Below are positions 26,277 through 34,896 of a stretch of 64,000 bases of DNA, in pieces; positions within the stretch are counted from its first letter, which is position 1, and each line of letters starts with the position of its first letter. Both the position numbers and the translations under genes were made by a program. The DNA is from JADKAV01 sp963704075 (lineage in GTDB: Bacteria; Actinomycetota; Actinomycetes; S36-B12; UBA10799). Under the pieces are notes generated by a model. That model was not told the DNA's origin and did not search any database. It worked only from the letters and a program-made list of their open reading frames with translations. The DNA lies in assembly GCA_963704075.1 (NCBI GenBank), contig CAVPGV010000006.1, positions 1-64,000 of the forward strand, in the 5' to 3' direction.

Positions 26277-26849
26277 TTACTTCGACCCGACGGTTTTGAC
26301 GGTCACCGCGCCGAAGAGGGCAAGCCCTCCGATGCGTACCCTCGGTGCACCCGCCGGAAGGTCGGGCACGTCGCCCTTGCGTTCGAAGGCCCCGAAGATG
26401 CCGGTGCCGTGCAGGTCCACATGTATCCCATCGGGTACAAGGACCCTCACCTCACCGAACACCGCGAATGCCTGAATCGTCACGTCGTGGGATTCCAGCG
26501 TGGCTCTGGTCAGGTCGACGTTCACTGCCCCGAAGACCGCCACCATCGTCGTAGCTTCGGCCAGCGTCCACGGGCCTTTGCGCTGGACCTCGCTGAACAC
26601 CGCGACGAGCGGAGCGCCCGAGGCCGCCGTCGGCACGATGTCCGTGGGCATCCGAGGCACCGGCAGGTTGTGCCCCGGCAGGTCGGCCACCAGCGGTTCG
26701 AGGTCGCCGTAGGTCCGTGCCAAGTACACCGCCTCAAGGCGTTCGTCGTACTCCTCGCGCGTCAGACGGCCCTCGGCGAAGGCGTCCTGCAGCACGGCGG
26801 TGTACTTGTCCCGGTCTGCGTCCGAGGCGCGCATCTGAGGATCGTTCAC
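26277..26849 (-). CDS. DUF1707 protein with LiaF-like C-terminal domain
   Basis: A 190-residue protein. The N-terminal 50 residues (MRASDADRDKYTAVLQDAF, ending in GDLEPLVADL) are the DUF1707/SHOCT-like domain common in actinobacteria. The C-terminal 100 residues repeat a V-F-G-A/E-V pattern (AVFGAVNVDL, AVFGEVRVLV, ALFGAVTV) typical of the beta-helical LiaF/cell-wall-active antibiotic response domain. I chose GTG 26849, where the conserved N-terminus begins. Probably a cytoplasmic or membrane-associated envelope-stress accessory protein. Confidence 0.85.
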   Translation of the reverse strand: MNDPQMRASDADRDKYTAVLQDAFAEGRLTREEYDERLEAVYLARTYGDLEPLVADLPGHNLPVPRMPTDIVPTAASGAPLVAVFSEVQRKGPWTLAEATTMVAVFGAVNVDLTRATLESHDVTIQAFAVFGEVRVLVPDGIHVDLHGTGIFGAFERKGDVPDLPAGAPRVRIGGLALFGAVTVKTVGSK

Positions 26850-26886
26850 GCCACCGAGCGTACGCACTGTGCCCCGGACTGGGGAA

Positions 26887-27633
26887 TCACGACAGTTGGG
26901 CGACCCACAGATCCTCGGCCGGCCACCGGCTCGCCCAGCGGTAGTCGGCGATGTCGTAGAACTCAGGATCCTGCGCGTCGTCACCAGCGGTCAACTCGTG
27001 TAGTGCCACGACGGAGAACCCATGTCTGCCCAGGATGGCGATCCAGTCGCCGTGACTCGGGTGGTACTCGATGCCGTCGAAGACCATCCGGCCGAGGTCT
27101 GCGTGCGGTCTCTGGAGCGTGTCGCTGGCAGGCCCTGATTCCGGCACGCACAGCGTCGACAGCACGCTGTTGACCAAGAAGACGAGTCGTCCCCCTGGCC
27201 GCAGGATGCGAGCGGCCTGGGCCACCCACAGATCCGGATCGCACCACACGCTCGCGCCGTGCTCACTGACCACGAGGTCGGCACTGGCGTCGCGCAACGG
27301 CACGGCCTGGGCGTCGGCCTGGATCAGCGGGAACACGATCCCCGTCTCCTGCTGACAGCGCTGGGCTGTGGCCAGTTGCTCGGCGTTGAGGTCGACGGCG
27401 ATGGGGAGCGCACCAGCCCGCATGAGCGCCGCGGAGAAGAACGCCGTGCCGGCGCCCAGTTCGACCACCGTCAATCCGGCGAGATCCGGCAACGTCGCCA
27501 ACCGACTCTCCGGAGCGCCGAACAGTCCCCAGCGAATCCCGTCGCGATCCCACATGGCACGGGCCGCGTCGTCGGTGTAGCGCTGGTTGACGATCGTCCA
27601 CAGCGCACGATTGCGATCGAGCTCCGCAGTCAT
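26887..27633 (-). CDS. SAM-dependent class I methyltransferase
   Basis: A 248-residue methyltransferase. VVELGAGTAFFS is motif I, VDLNAEQL is the acidic ribose-binding strand, and RILRPGGRLVFLVNS is the post-II/III region. Substrate not predictable. ATG 27633 has GGGAG upstream and lies 14 bp after the phosphofructokinase gene, so it is probably cotranscribed with it. Confidence 0.9.
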   Translation of the reverse strand: MTAELDRNRALWTIVNQRYTDDAARAMWDRDGIRWGLFGAPESRLATLPDLAGLTVVELGAGTAFFSAALMRAGALPIAVDLNAEQLATAQRCQQETGIVFPLIQADAQAVPLRDASADLVVSEHGASVWCDPDLWVAQAARILRPGGRLVFLVNSVLSTLCVPESGPASDTLQRPHADLGRMVFDGIEYHPSHGDWIAILGRHGFSVVALHELTAGDDAQDPEFYDIADYRWASRWPAEDLWVAQLS

Positions 27634-27647
27634 GCCGCTCCCGCCGA

Positions 27648-28874
27648 TCAGTGCTCGACGTGCTCCTTGGAACCCTTGGCCTGGCCGATCCCGGACAGCA
27701 GGTCCTCGAACCACGGCTGATCGATGTCGAAGGCCTTGCCGCCGCGGATGCGCGGGAACTCGACGACCCGCAACTCATCGCCGGCGTCCTCGTCCTGGCC
27801 GGTCACCCCGGACTCCCCGCGCAGTGCCGCATCCACCGCGAGGTCCGTGCACTGTTTGATCAAGGCGAGGTCCTCGTCGTTCGACGCTGCGGACCGGGCG
27901 AAGTATCCGCTCTTCCACACCATGGTCTTCTCCGCCTTGAGCATCTCGGCGAACTGGTTGCCGAACCACTTCCCAGGGTTGATGGTGTCGAGTTTGACGT
28001 GCCCGAACGCGTCGCGGCCGACCTCTTCCCCGCGCGCTTCCATCTCCGCGACGATCTCGGCCACACCGGCTCCCTCGGACAGGAAGATGTTCACACAACC
28101 GACCTCGTCCATGACCGCGAGGAGTCGCTGTGCCTCGGCCGCGATATCGAAACCCATCTCGGGAACGAAAACCGCGTGCACATCCCAGCCCCTGCGGTCC
28201 AGGCCGATTCCCGGGTTCCATTCCTGCCCGTCGAGCCATTCCCGGTACTTGACCGCCGTGGCTGCGGTGAGCCATCCGCAGTTGCGTCCCATCACCTCAT
28301 GGATGATCAGCATGCGCGGGTTGGACGTGTGCTCGGCGATGATGTTCTGCGCGAAGATCGAGCCCTGTTCCGCGGCTGTCCATGCACCCAGCGACTGCTT
28401 GATCGGTATGACGTCGTTGTCGATGGTCTTGGGCAGGCCGACCACCGTGAGTTCGTAGTCGTTGTTGTGCAGGTAGGCCGCCAGGTCGGCGGCCGTGGTG
28501 TTGGTGTCGTCGCCGCCGATGGTGTGCAGGACGTCGACGCCGTCCTTGGTCAGTTGCTCGGCTGCCACCTGCAGCGGGTCCTGGCCGGGCTGGACGAGGC
28601 CACGCTTGACGCAGTCCTCCACATTGGTGAGTTTCACTCGGCTGTTGCCGATCGGGCTGCCGCCGAAGTTGTGCAGCAGGCCGGCCTTGTCCCGGACCTC
28701 CTGGGTGACCTGCACCGAATTGCCCAGCAGCAATCCGTGGTAGCCGTTGATGTAGCCGATGATCTCGATGCTCGGATCGACCTCGGTGTACTTCTGGATC
28801 AGGCCACCGACGGCCGAGGACAGACAAGGGGCGAGACCACCTGCGGTGAGCAGGGCAACTTTGCGTACGGGCAT
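27648..28874 (-). CDS. pfp: 6-phosphofructokinase, probably pyrophosphate-dependent
   Basis: A 408-residue PfkA-superfamily enzyme. The phosphate-donor loop reads GGDDTNT (120-126); ATP-dependent enzymes have GGDGS, and Asp in the second position marks pyrophosphate use. PKTIDND (148-154) is the substrate motif, again of the PPi type (TIDND rather than TIDNDV/GTIDND variants differ little). The catalytic region HEVMGRNCGWL follows. It would interconvert fructose 6-phosphate and fructose 1,6-bisphosphate reversibly with PPi. ATG 28874 begins the protein. Donor specificity is inferred from one motif and needs assay. Confidence 0.9.
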   Translation of the reverse strand: MPVRKVALLTAGGLAPCLSSAVGGLIQKYTEVDPSIEIIGYINGYHGLLLGNSVQVTQEVRDKAGLLHNFGGSPIGNSRVKLTNVEDCVKRGLVQPGQDPLQVAAEQLTKDGVDVLHTIGGDDTNTTAADLAAYLHNNDYELTVVGLPKTIDNDVIPIKQSLGAWTAAEQGSIFAQNIIAEHTSNPRMLIIHEVMGRNCGWLTAATAVKYREWLDGQEWNPGIGLDRRGWDVHAVFVPEMGFDIAAEAQRLLAVMDEVGCVNIFLSEGAGVAEIVAEMEARGEEVGRDAFGHVKLDTINPGKWFGNQFAEMLKAEKTMVWKSGYFARSAASNDEDLALIKQCTDLAVDAALRGESGVTGQDEDAGDELRVVEFPRIRGGKAFDIDQPWFEDLLSGIGQAKGSKEHVEH

Positions 28875-28921
28875 GGCCGAAAGGCTAGTCGGCGGTGTGG
28901 GTGGGGCGCCACCGACGTCGG

Positions 28922-29764
28922 TCAGAAGGTGTCGATGTTCGGGTCCGCCTCGTCCAGCAGATGCAGGTGGACCGGCGGGTGATCCAGCACCAGCCTCGAC
29001 GTCATGGACAGGTCCGGGCCGACATGGATCAGCTCTCCGGGTTCGAGCATGCGCCAGTCCTGCCCGCCATCGATGCGCTCACTGGCGACGATCACGACCT
29101 CGACCGGCTCGTCGGTGCGGACGGTGTGCTGTGACAGCCCTGTGCGCAATGCCGCGCCGGTGCTCGGGTCGATCCGGCGGCGCGCCACATGCAACGCCCG
29201 CTGGTCCGGGTAGCGAAGAGCCCACAGATTCCCTTGCGTGGCCACCAGGCAGTTCAGCGAATACATCGGCACGGTGTCCGCCAACCAGTTGGCTGCCGCG
29301 GCCAGTCCCGCCCCGACATCGCCGTCATGGTCGGCAGTGAACTTGGCGATCAACGCGGCGTACCGCTCGGAGTCGGTGTCGCCATGCACCTGATCCACGA
29401 GGTCCCCGAGCTGCGCCTCCACCGCCGGGAGGTCCCCGAAGCCGCCGTTGTGCGCCACGACCAGGCCATCGACGACGAATGGGTGCGTGTTCTCGAGCGC
29501 GTCGTGCCCCGTGGTGGCTGCGCGGATGTGAGTGATCAGGGTGCGGGCGGTGACTGTCTTCGCGTCGCCGCTGAACGATGAGTCGGTGAAGGCGCTGGCC
29601 GGTTGCTTGTCGATATGTGCGGTGGCGTCTGCGGCGAACCATCCGATGCCGGTCCCGTCGGGGTTGCGGTGACTCTCCGCGAGGATGCTGTCCGGCGCAT
29701 CGACGAGCCAGTAGTCGACATGGACCTGCGCGGTCCCGGCATTCATTCCGAAGAGGCGGCACAT
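28922..29764 (-). CDS. Class II glutamine amidotransferase (EgtC-like)
   Basis: A 280-residue Ntn-hydrolase-fold protein. The N-terminal Met-Cys-Arg-Leu-Phe-Gly exposes Cys2 as nucleophile, and THIRAATTG, NTHPFVVDG and AHNGGF are the glutamine-site motifs of class II amidotransferases. EgtC, a gamma-glutamyl hydrolase in ergothioneine synthesis, is the closest named relative, but no egt genes are nearby, so the substrate is open; YafJ-like proteins share the fold. ATG 29764 is fixed by the Cys2 requirement. Just upstream lies the hairpin and tandem repeat region. Confidence 0.88.
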   Translation of the reverse strand: MCRLFGMNAGTAQVHVDYWLVDAPDSILAESHRNPDGTGIGWFAADATAHIDKQPASAFTDSSFSGDAKTVTARTLITHIRAATTGHDALENTHPFVVDGLVVAHNGGFGDLPAVEAQLGDLVDQVHGDTDSERYAALIAKFTADHDGDVGAGLAAAANWLADTVPMYSLNCLVATQGNLWALRYPDQRALHVARRRIDPSTGAALRTGLSQHTVRTDEPVEVVIVASERIDGGQDWRMLEPGELIHVGPDLSMTSRLVLDHPPVHLHLLDEADPNIDTF

Positions 29765-29842
29765 GCCCCCAGTGTGCTGGGCGAGCCGGCGTTTCGCCTC
29801 CCCCAGCGCGGGGGCGGATCGAGGGCGGTGCTCCCTGGACTC

Positions 29843-29898
29843 GAGGGCGGCGTTGTTGGGCACTTCCCGCACCCGAATCGCCCAACAACGTCGCCCTC
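29843..29898. repeat. Inverted repeat upstream of the EgtC-like gene
   Basis: Arms 29843-29861 and 29880-29898 pair over 19 bp with one mismatch and an 18-nt loop. The right arm is also the first part of the tandem repeat that follows, so the repeat array seems to have grown by amplification of one arm of the hairpin. Confidence 0.75.
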
Positions 29899-30004
29899 GT
29901 GCGGGGGCCGGCCCAACAACGTCGCCCTCGTGCGGGGGCCGGCCCAACAACGTCGCCCTCGTGCCGGGGCGGGCCCAACAACGTCGCCCTCGTGCGGGGG
30001 CGGC
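29881..30004. repeat. Four tandem copies of a 31-bp unit
   Basis: Units start at 29881, 29912, 29943 and 29974. Units 1 and 2 are identical and units 3 and 4 differ by a few bases near their ends. There are no spacers, so it is a direct tandem repeat, not CRISPR. It lies in the 365-bp gap between the divergent EgtC-like and collagen-like genes, about 130 bp upstream of the latter, and could affect either promoter. Confidence 0.92.
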
Positions 30005-30129
30005 CAACGCTGGGAAATGTGGAGGCTTGGCCACTGTTCCGGTGGAGGCAGGGTTGCAGTTGTGTCTTGAGGTATTCCGCGTCGTATCGAAGCGCAATAC
30101 CGTGGAAGTAGCCGAAGGAGGCGAGCACA

Positions 30130-30770
30130 GTGACAACGCAGCCCTGGGCGGTTGCGGTCGGATGCTTCGTGGCCGGAAGTCTGGCTGCTGCGGGCATCGC
30201 GAACGCGACATCGGCCCCGACGAAGATCCCTGACTCCGACACCGGAGTCATCACCGCGTGCATGAAGAAGAAGACCGGAAAGGTCCGCTTGATCAACGCC
30301 CAGAAGGGCAAGAAGTGCACGAAGAAGGAGAAGAAGGTCACCTTCAATCAGGCCGGCCCGCAGGGTGAGCAAGGGCCGGCTGGGCCGGTGGGCGCGCAGG
30401 GTCAACCTGGCCCGACAGGTCCCAGCAATGCCTATGTGGCCCTGCGTAGACAGCCCCAAGATCCCTGAGGAGTCTGCCGTTCGGCAACAACATCGTCACA
30501 CTCGAACTGCCCGCCGGTTCCTACGTGCTCAGCGGCGACACCTCGGTGAAGGCCACGAACACCGCGACGAAGGAGATCCAATGTCAGTGGTCCGGTTCGC
30601 CGGGGTCGACAATCACCCGGACCGCCCAGAGCTGGACCGTTTCGGGGCCGAACTATTATCAGCCCTTCACGGTCACCGGCGCGTACACGAACGCAACTGA
30701 TGGCACCGTCAGCCTCGCCTGCTGGCCCTACGACGAAGCGGTGACCTCACTGGCGCCGCGCAAGCCCTGA
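30130..30770 (+). CDS. Secreted collagen-like protein, two frameshifts
   Basis: GTG 30130 (GGAGG eight bases upstream) opens a signal peptide (AVAVGCFVAGSLAAAGIANA), a lysine-rich stretch with two Cys, and a short Gly-x-y run (GPQGEQGPAGPVGAQGQPGP) like collagen-like bacterial surface proteins. The frame then breaks twice: removing one C at 30440-30442 and one G at 30469-30470 gives a continuous AYVACVDSPKIPESLPFGNN and a C-terminal beta-rich domain ending in LACWPYDEAV. The restored protein is about 210 residues. Both breaks are extra bases, as in five other genes here. It is probably an exported or surface protein of unknown role. Confidence 0.75.
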
Positions 30771-30885
30771 GCGGGATCGTGACGGCGATCCGGGTCGGGG
30801 ACCTGACCGACTCTTGAGCCAGGCGGTGCTGCGGCGTGGAGGGGGCGCCGCCGCACCGCAGGAATACCCCGCCGGGGTTGCATAA

Positions 30886-30924
30886 GTTACCGACGAGTAG
30901 CATTATTAGTTACTGACGGGTAAC
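30886..30924. promoter_or_regulatory. Two tandem palindromic operators upstream of the acyl-CoA dehydrogenase
   Basis: Two 16-bp sites (30886-30901 and 30909-30924) share GTTACYGACGRGTA and are spaced 23 bp centre to centre. The second is palindromic (GTTAC...GTAAC). TetR-type regulators of fatty acid genes in actinobacteria bind sites of this kind. They end 46 bp before the GTG start, where a promoter should be. No such regulator is in the window. Confidence 0.55.
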
Positions 30925-30970
30925 ACGACTCGTCCCGCCTTGGCGGTGTTTAACACGGGAGTACATACCG

Positions 30971-32812
30971 GTGACCCACTACAAGAGCAACCTGCGCGAC
31001 ATCGAGTTCAACCTGTTCGAGGTTTTCGGCGGCACCGAGCGAATGGGCACGGCTCCGTTCGAGGACATCGACGTCGAGACCGCCAAGGACTTCCTGAAGA
31101 ACACCGACGCGATGGCCACCGGCCTGCTCTCGGAAACGTTCGCCTCCGCCGACCGCAACCCGCCGGTGTACGACCCGGCCACCTACTCGGTGAAGATGCC
31201 CGAGGACTTCAAGGCCGCCTTCCAGGCCCTGATGGACGCCGAGGGCTGGCGCTTGGAACTGCCCGAGGAACTCGGTGGCATCAACTGCCCGCCCAGCGTC
31301 CGGTGGGCTGTGGCCGAACTCGTGCTGGGATCGAACCCCGCTGCATTCATGTATATGTCCGGACCCGGATTCGCCGGCATCCTCTACGACCTCGGCAACG
31401 AGGCGCAGCAGAAGATGGCCGAACTCATGGTCGAGAACCAGTGGGGCGCCACCATGGTGCTGACCGAGCCCGACGCGGGATCCGATGTGGGCGCCGGTCG
31501 CGCGAAGGCCTTCGACAACGGTGATGGAACCTGGCGCATCGAGGGTGTCAAGCGGTTCATCACCTCCGCCGAGCACGACATGAGCGACAACATCATCCAC
31601 CTCGTCTTGGCGCGCCCGGAAGGCGTCGAGGGCGTCGGCGGCCCCGGCACCAAGGGTCTGAGCCTGTTCGTCGTGCCGAAGTTCATGTTCGACCTCGAGA
31701 CCGGTGAACTCGGCCAGCGCAACGGCGTCAACGTCACCAACGTCGAGAAGAAGATGGGCCTGAAGGTGTCGACCACCTGCGAGCTCACCTTCGGCGACAA
31801 AGAGCCGGCGATCGGCTACCTGGTCGGCGACGTTCACGAGGGCATCGCGCAGATGTTCAAGGTCATCGAGTACGCCCGCATGATGGTGGGCACCAAGGCC
31901 ATCGCGACGCTGAGCACCGGTTACCTGAACGCGTTGGACTACGCGAAGAACCGGCTGCAGGGCGCTGACCTGACGCAGATGCTGGACAAGACCGCACCGC
32001 GGGTCTCGATCATCCACCACCCGGATGTGCGCCGCTCGCTGATGCTGCAGAAGAGCTACGCCGAGGGCATGCGCGCGCTGGTCATGTACACCGCGATGTG
32101 GCAGGACAAGGTCGCCCAGGCGCGCCTGACCGGCGGCGAGGACGACATGGCCGAACGGATCAACGACCTGCTGCTGCCGATCGTCAAGGGTGTGGGTTCC
32201 GAGCGCTCCTACGAGATGCTGGCGCAGTCGTTGCAGACCCTCGGTGGTTCTGGATACCTGCAGGATTACCCGATCGAGCAGTACATCCGCGACGCGAAGA
32301 TCGACACCCTGTACGAGGGCACGACGGCGATCCAGGGTCTGGACTTCTTCTTCCGGAAGATGGTCCGTGACCAGTTCCAGGCGATCACCAAGGTCGCCGC
32401 GGAGATCACCGAGACCGTGAAGAACACCAGCGACGGTGACCGGCTGGCCGCCGAGCGCGAGTTGCTGGGCAAGGCGCTCGAGGATGTGCAGGGCCTGATC
32501 GGCTCGCTGGGTGGCTGGGCGATGGAGTCCCAGAAGGACCTGCCCGAGATCTACAAGGTCGGGCTGAACACCACCCGCCTGCTGATGGCAGTCGGTGACC
32601 TGATCATCGGCTGGCTGCTGCTGCGCCAGGCCGAGGTCGCGACCGCGGCTCTCGACGCGGGCGCATCGGCTCGGGACGAGGAGTTCTACAAGGGCAAGGT
32701 GGCGGCTGCGAAGTGGTTCGCGCAGAACCGGCTGCCGCTGCTGTCCGGCGAACTCCTGGCTGCCAAGACCACCAACCTGGAGATCATGGAGCTGTCCGAG
32801 GACGCCTTCTAG
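30971..32812 (+). CDS. Acyl-CoA dehydrogenase, FadE5 type
   Basis: A 613-residue flavoenzyme for the first step of fatty acid beta-oxidation. Length and layout match mycobacterial FadE5: an N-terminal extension, the FAD/substrate segments MVLTEPDAGSD and RFITSAEHD, the catalytic base region DTLYEGTTAIQGLDFFFRK with the Glu in YEGTT, and a C-terminal helical extension. GTG 30971 follows GGGAG. Double operator sites lie just upstream and a strong terminator at 32825-32860 follows, so the gene forms a single-gene operon. Confidence 0.93.
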   Translation: MTHYKSNLRDIEFNLFEVFGGTERMGTAPFEDIDVETAKDFLKNTDAMATGLLSETFASADRNPPVYDPATYSVKMPEDFKAAFQALMDAEGWRLELPEELGGINCPPSVRWAVAELVLGSNPAAFMYMSGPGFAGILYDLGNEAQQKMAELMVENQWGATMVLTEPDAGSDVGAGRAKAFDNGDGTWRIEGVKRFITSAEHDMSDNIIHLVLARPEGVEGVGGPGTKGLSLFVVPKFMFDLETGELGQRNGVNVTNVEKKMGLKVSTTCELTFGDKEPAIGYLVGDVHEGIAQMFKVIEYARMMVGTKAIATLSTGYLNALDYAKNRLQGADLTQMLDKTAPRVSIIHHPDVRRSLMLQKSYAEGMRALVMYTAMWQDKVAQARLTGGEDDMAERINDLLLPIVKGVGSERSYEMLAQSLQTLGGSGYLQDYPIEQYIRDAKIDTLYEGTTAIQGLDFFFRKMVRDQFQAITKVAAEITETVKNTSDGDRLAAERELLGKALEDVQGLIGSLGGWAMESQKDLPEIYKVGLNTTRLLMAVGDLIIGWLLLRQAEVATAALDAGASARDEEFYKGKVAAAKWFAQNRLPLLSGELLAAKTTNLEIMELSEDAF

Positions 32813-32824
32813 GTTCCAGAAAGC

Positions 32825-32860
32825 CAGCACCCCGGCCGCCGCGAGGTAGCCGGGGTGCTG
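32825..32860. terminator. Rho-independent-type hairpin, probably bidirectional
   Basis: A perfect 12-bp GC-rich stem (32825-32836 with 32849-32860) and a 12-nt loop begins 13 bp after the fadE5-like stop and 13 bp before the stop of the converging gene. No T-run is present on either side, which is common in actinobacterial terminators. Confidence 0.75.
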
Positions 32861-32873
32861 CTGTGTCCGGGGA

Positions 32874-33167
32874 TCAGGGCACCTGCAGCCACTTGAACGC
32901 GAACGTCTTCTGCTTGCCGAGCGTGACCTTGACCCGGTAGCGCGAGCCGTCCGGCCGCTTGGCTTTGCAGTAGATGACCTTGCCCTTCTTCCACTGCTTC
33001 CGCGGGCACTTGATCTTGGCCTTCTGGTTGAACTCGTCGCGCAGCTGGCTCTGGATGGCCTGCTGCATCGCCTTGCGGGGGATGGGGGCGGCTTGCGCCG
33101 GGGCGACCAGGAGGGGGCCGGCGACCAGGCCGGCACCCAGGGTAACTGCGACCGCTGACTTGTACAT
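32874..33167 (-). CDS. Small secreted protein (DUF4333-like)
   Basis: A 97-residue protein with a signal peptide (VAVTLGAGLVAGPLLVAPAQA, cut after AQA) and a basic mature part with two Cys (KCPRKQWKKGKVIYC, and KAKRPDGSRYRVKVTL). The spacing and beta-strand endings resemble DUF4333. ATG 33167 follows AGGGAGACACC. Exported, role unknown. Confidence 0.65.
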   Translation of the reverse strand: MYKSAVAVTLGAGLVAGPLLVAPAQAAPIPRKAMQQAIQSQLRDEFNQKAKIKCPRKQWKKGKVIYCKAKRPDGSRYRVKVTLGKQKTFAFKWLQVP

Positions 33168-33332
33168 GGTGTCTCCCTTGTTCGCGAGCGTTCATCTCGA
33201 AGCCTACGCCCGCGGGCGGTATGTCCGGAACCGTCGATTCCGAGTTGGAACAAAATGCTCTGGTGTCGCAGCAGTACCGACACGGGCGCACGGTGCTTGC
33301 TCCCAGACGTGGCAGGGGCCACCTTTGGAGTC

Positions 33333-34148
33333 ATGAGCACGAGTGATCATGCCGGTGAGCCGGGAATCGAATGGCTGCAGCGCCGGTTTCGTGCCGCCGA
33401 CCTCGACCAACAACAATTCGATGATTCGAGCCTGGAGTACCGAAGACTCTTCAGCGAGGCGTGGGGCACCTTCCTGCTCGTCGTCGTGGCCGCCGGAGGT
33501 GGCGTCGTCGGCGCGCAGGCATTCGGCGGGGATCTCACGCTGGCGATGAAGGCTTTGGCTCCCGGCATGATGGTGATGGGCATCATCTTCTTCATGGGAA
33601 CCATCAGTGGTGCCCACCTGAATCCCGCTGTGACCCTCGCCTTCGCCGCCCGGGGCAACTTCCCCTGGCTGCGTGTACCCGGCTATATCGTTGCGCAGTT
33701 CGTCGGCGCAGTCTTCGCGTGCCTGTTCCTTCAGTGGGTGTTCGGAGACATCATCGCCGGGGCGACGCTGCCGGGACCCGGGGTGAGTACCGGCACGGCC
33801 GCGCTGATGGAGGGTCTGCTCACGCTCGGTCTGGTCAGTGTCATCCTCGGAACCGCCACCGGCGCCCGGAATATCGGCATTGCCGGGGCGATCGCGGTAG
33901 GTAGTTACATCGGTCTGGTGTCTGTCTGGGGTGCGCCGGTGAGTGGCGCCTCCATGAACCCGATGCGCTCACTGGGCCCGGCGCTGGTGGGGTGGGACTT
34001 CACGGCGTATTGGGTGTACCTGGTGGGACCGTTGGTCGGTGCGTTGATCGCTGTGGTCTTCGAGCGGATCCTGCGGGGTGCGCCCACGAAGGCCGGGGCG
34101 GCCGCGGCACAAGGCATCCTCGGCCCGAACGATGCGGCCGGAATATAG
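33333..34148 (+). CDS. MIP-family aquaporin/glycerol channel
   Basis: A 271-residue channel with six membrane helices. The first half-helix motif is NPA (GAHLNPAVTL) but the second is NPM (SMNPMRSLGP), followed by the conserved filter Arg. The second motif is usually NPA. The N-terminal 40 residues are soluble and acidic. ATG 33333 is preceded closely by GGAG. The gene is 3 bp ahead of the ion channel gene, so the two are probably one transcript. Whether it passes water, glycerol or another small solute cannot be read here. Confidence 0.92.
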   Translation: MSTSDHAGEPGIEWLQRRFRAADLDQQQFDDSSLEYRRLFSEAWGTFLLVVVAAGGGVVGAQAFGGDLTLAMKALAPGMMVMGIIFFMGTISGAHLNPAVTLAFAARGNFPWLRVPGYIVAQFVGAVFACLFLQWVFGDIIAGATLPGPGVSTGTAALMEGLLTLGLVSVILGTATGARNIGIAGAIAVGSYIGLVSVWGAPVSGASMNPMRSLGPALVGWDFTAYWVYLVGPLVGALIAVVFERILRGAPTKAGAAAAQGILGPNDAAGI

Positions 34149-34151
34149 CCA

Positions 34152-34847
34152 ATGCGCATCGCACCGTTGGCGGGCAAACACGCCGCGAACCGTTACGGAT
34201 GGGTGATCGTCCTGATCATCGTGTCCTACGTGACCTCGGTGAACGCCGACGGGTCGCTCGGGATCACCGTTGTCATGCTGTTCCAACTGGTCACGCTGTG
34301 GCTGGTCTTCTCGGCCTCGGAGTCGTACCGGGCACAGCGACTGGTCGGGATCGCGTGCGTGGTCGTCGGGCTGGCAGTCGTCGCCACTGCCGTATTCGGT
34401 CGTGTCCTCGATGTCGATAGCACGGCCGAGCGGACCATCTCGCTGTTCAGCGCAGTTGCGTACATGATCGCGCCACTGGTGATCATTCGGCACCTGATAC
34501 GCCGCCAGATCGTGGACCTGCGCACGGTGCTGGGCGCGGTCGCCATCTACCTGTTGCTGGGCATGATGTTCGCGTTCACTTTCCGTGCGATCGACTTGAA
34601 CGGAGGGGGTGCCTTCTTCGGCGAAACCGGCGAGGGCACGAACGCGAACTTCTTGTTCTTCAGTTTCATCACATTGACCACGACCGGCTACGGCAACTTG
34701 GTGCCCGCGGGGAACCCCGGTCAATCCCTGGCCGTGCTGGAGGCGATCATCGGGCAGTTGTTCCTGGTCACAGCCCTTGCCAAGATCGTCAGTGCCTGGC
34801 GTATGCCGGGCCCCGCGAGCAGCCCCCCACCGACACCACCGGTCTGA
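34152..34847 (+). CDS. Ion channel-domain membrane protein (possible K+ channel)
   Basis: A 231-residue protein with about five to six hydrophobic segments. Near the C-terminus, between the last two helices, TLTTTGYGNLVP is a potassium-channel selectivity filter (TxxTxGYG). There is no RCK or other regulatory domain. It overlaps the tail of the aquaporin transcript unit (3-bp gap), suggesting a joint role in osmotic or ion balance. Confidence 0.85.
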   Translation: MRIAPLAGKHAANRYGWVIVLIIVSYVTSVNADGSLGITVVMLFQLVTLWLVFSASESYRAQRLVGIACVVVGLAVVATAVFGRVLDVDSTAERTISLFSAVAYMIAPLVIIRHLIRRQIVDLRTVLGAVAIYLLLGMMFAFTFRAIDLNGGGAFFGETGEGTNANFLFFSFITLTTTGYGNLVPAGNPGQSLAVLEAIIGQLFLVTALAKIVSAWRMPGPASSPPPTPPV

Positions 34848-34896
34848 TCGGGCTACGAACAGGCGCCGTGCTGGCGCTTCGGGCAGGCTGGACCCC

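Noticed and set aside
29881..30004. CRISPR-like array of 31-bp repeats
   Set aside because: The units are contiguous with no spacers, no leader and no cas genes nearby; it is a simple tandem repeat.
29617..30111. Long open frame rich in Arg/Pro across the tandem repeat
   Set aside because: It arises from the GC-rich repeat read in a frame without stops; it has no start signal or domain and overlaps the EgtC-like gene.
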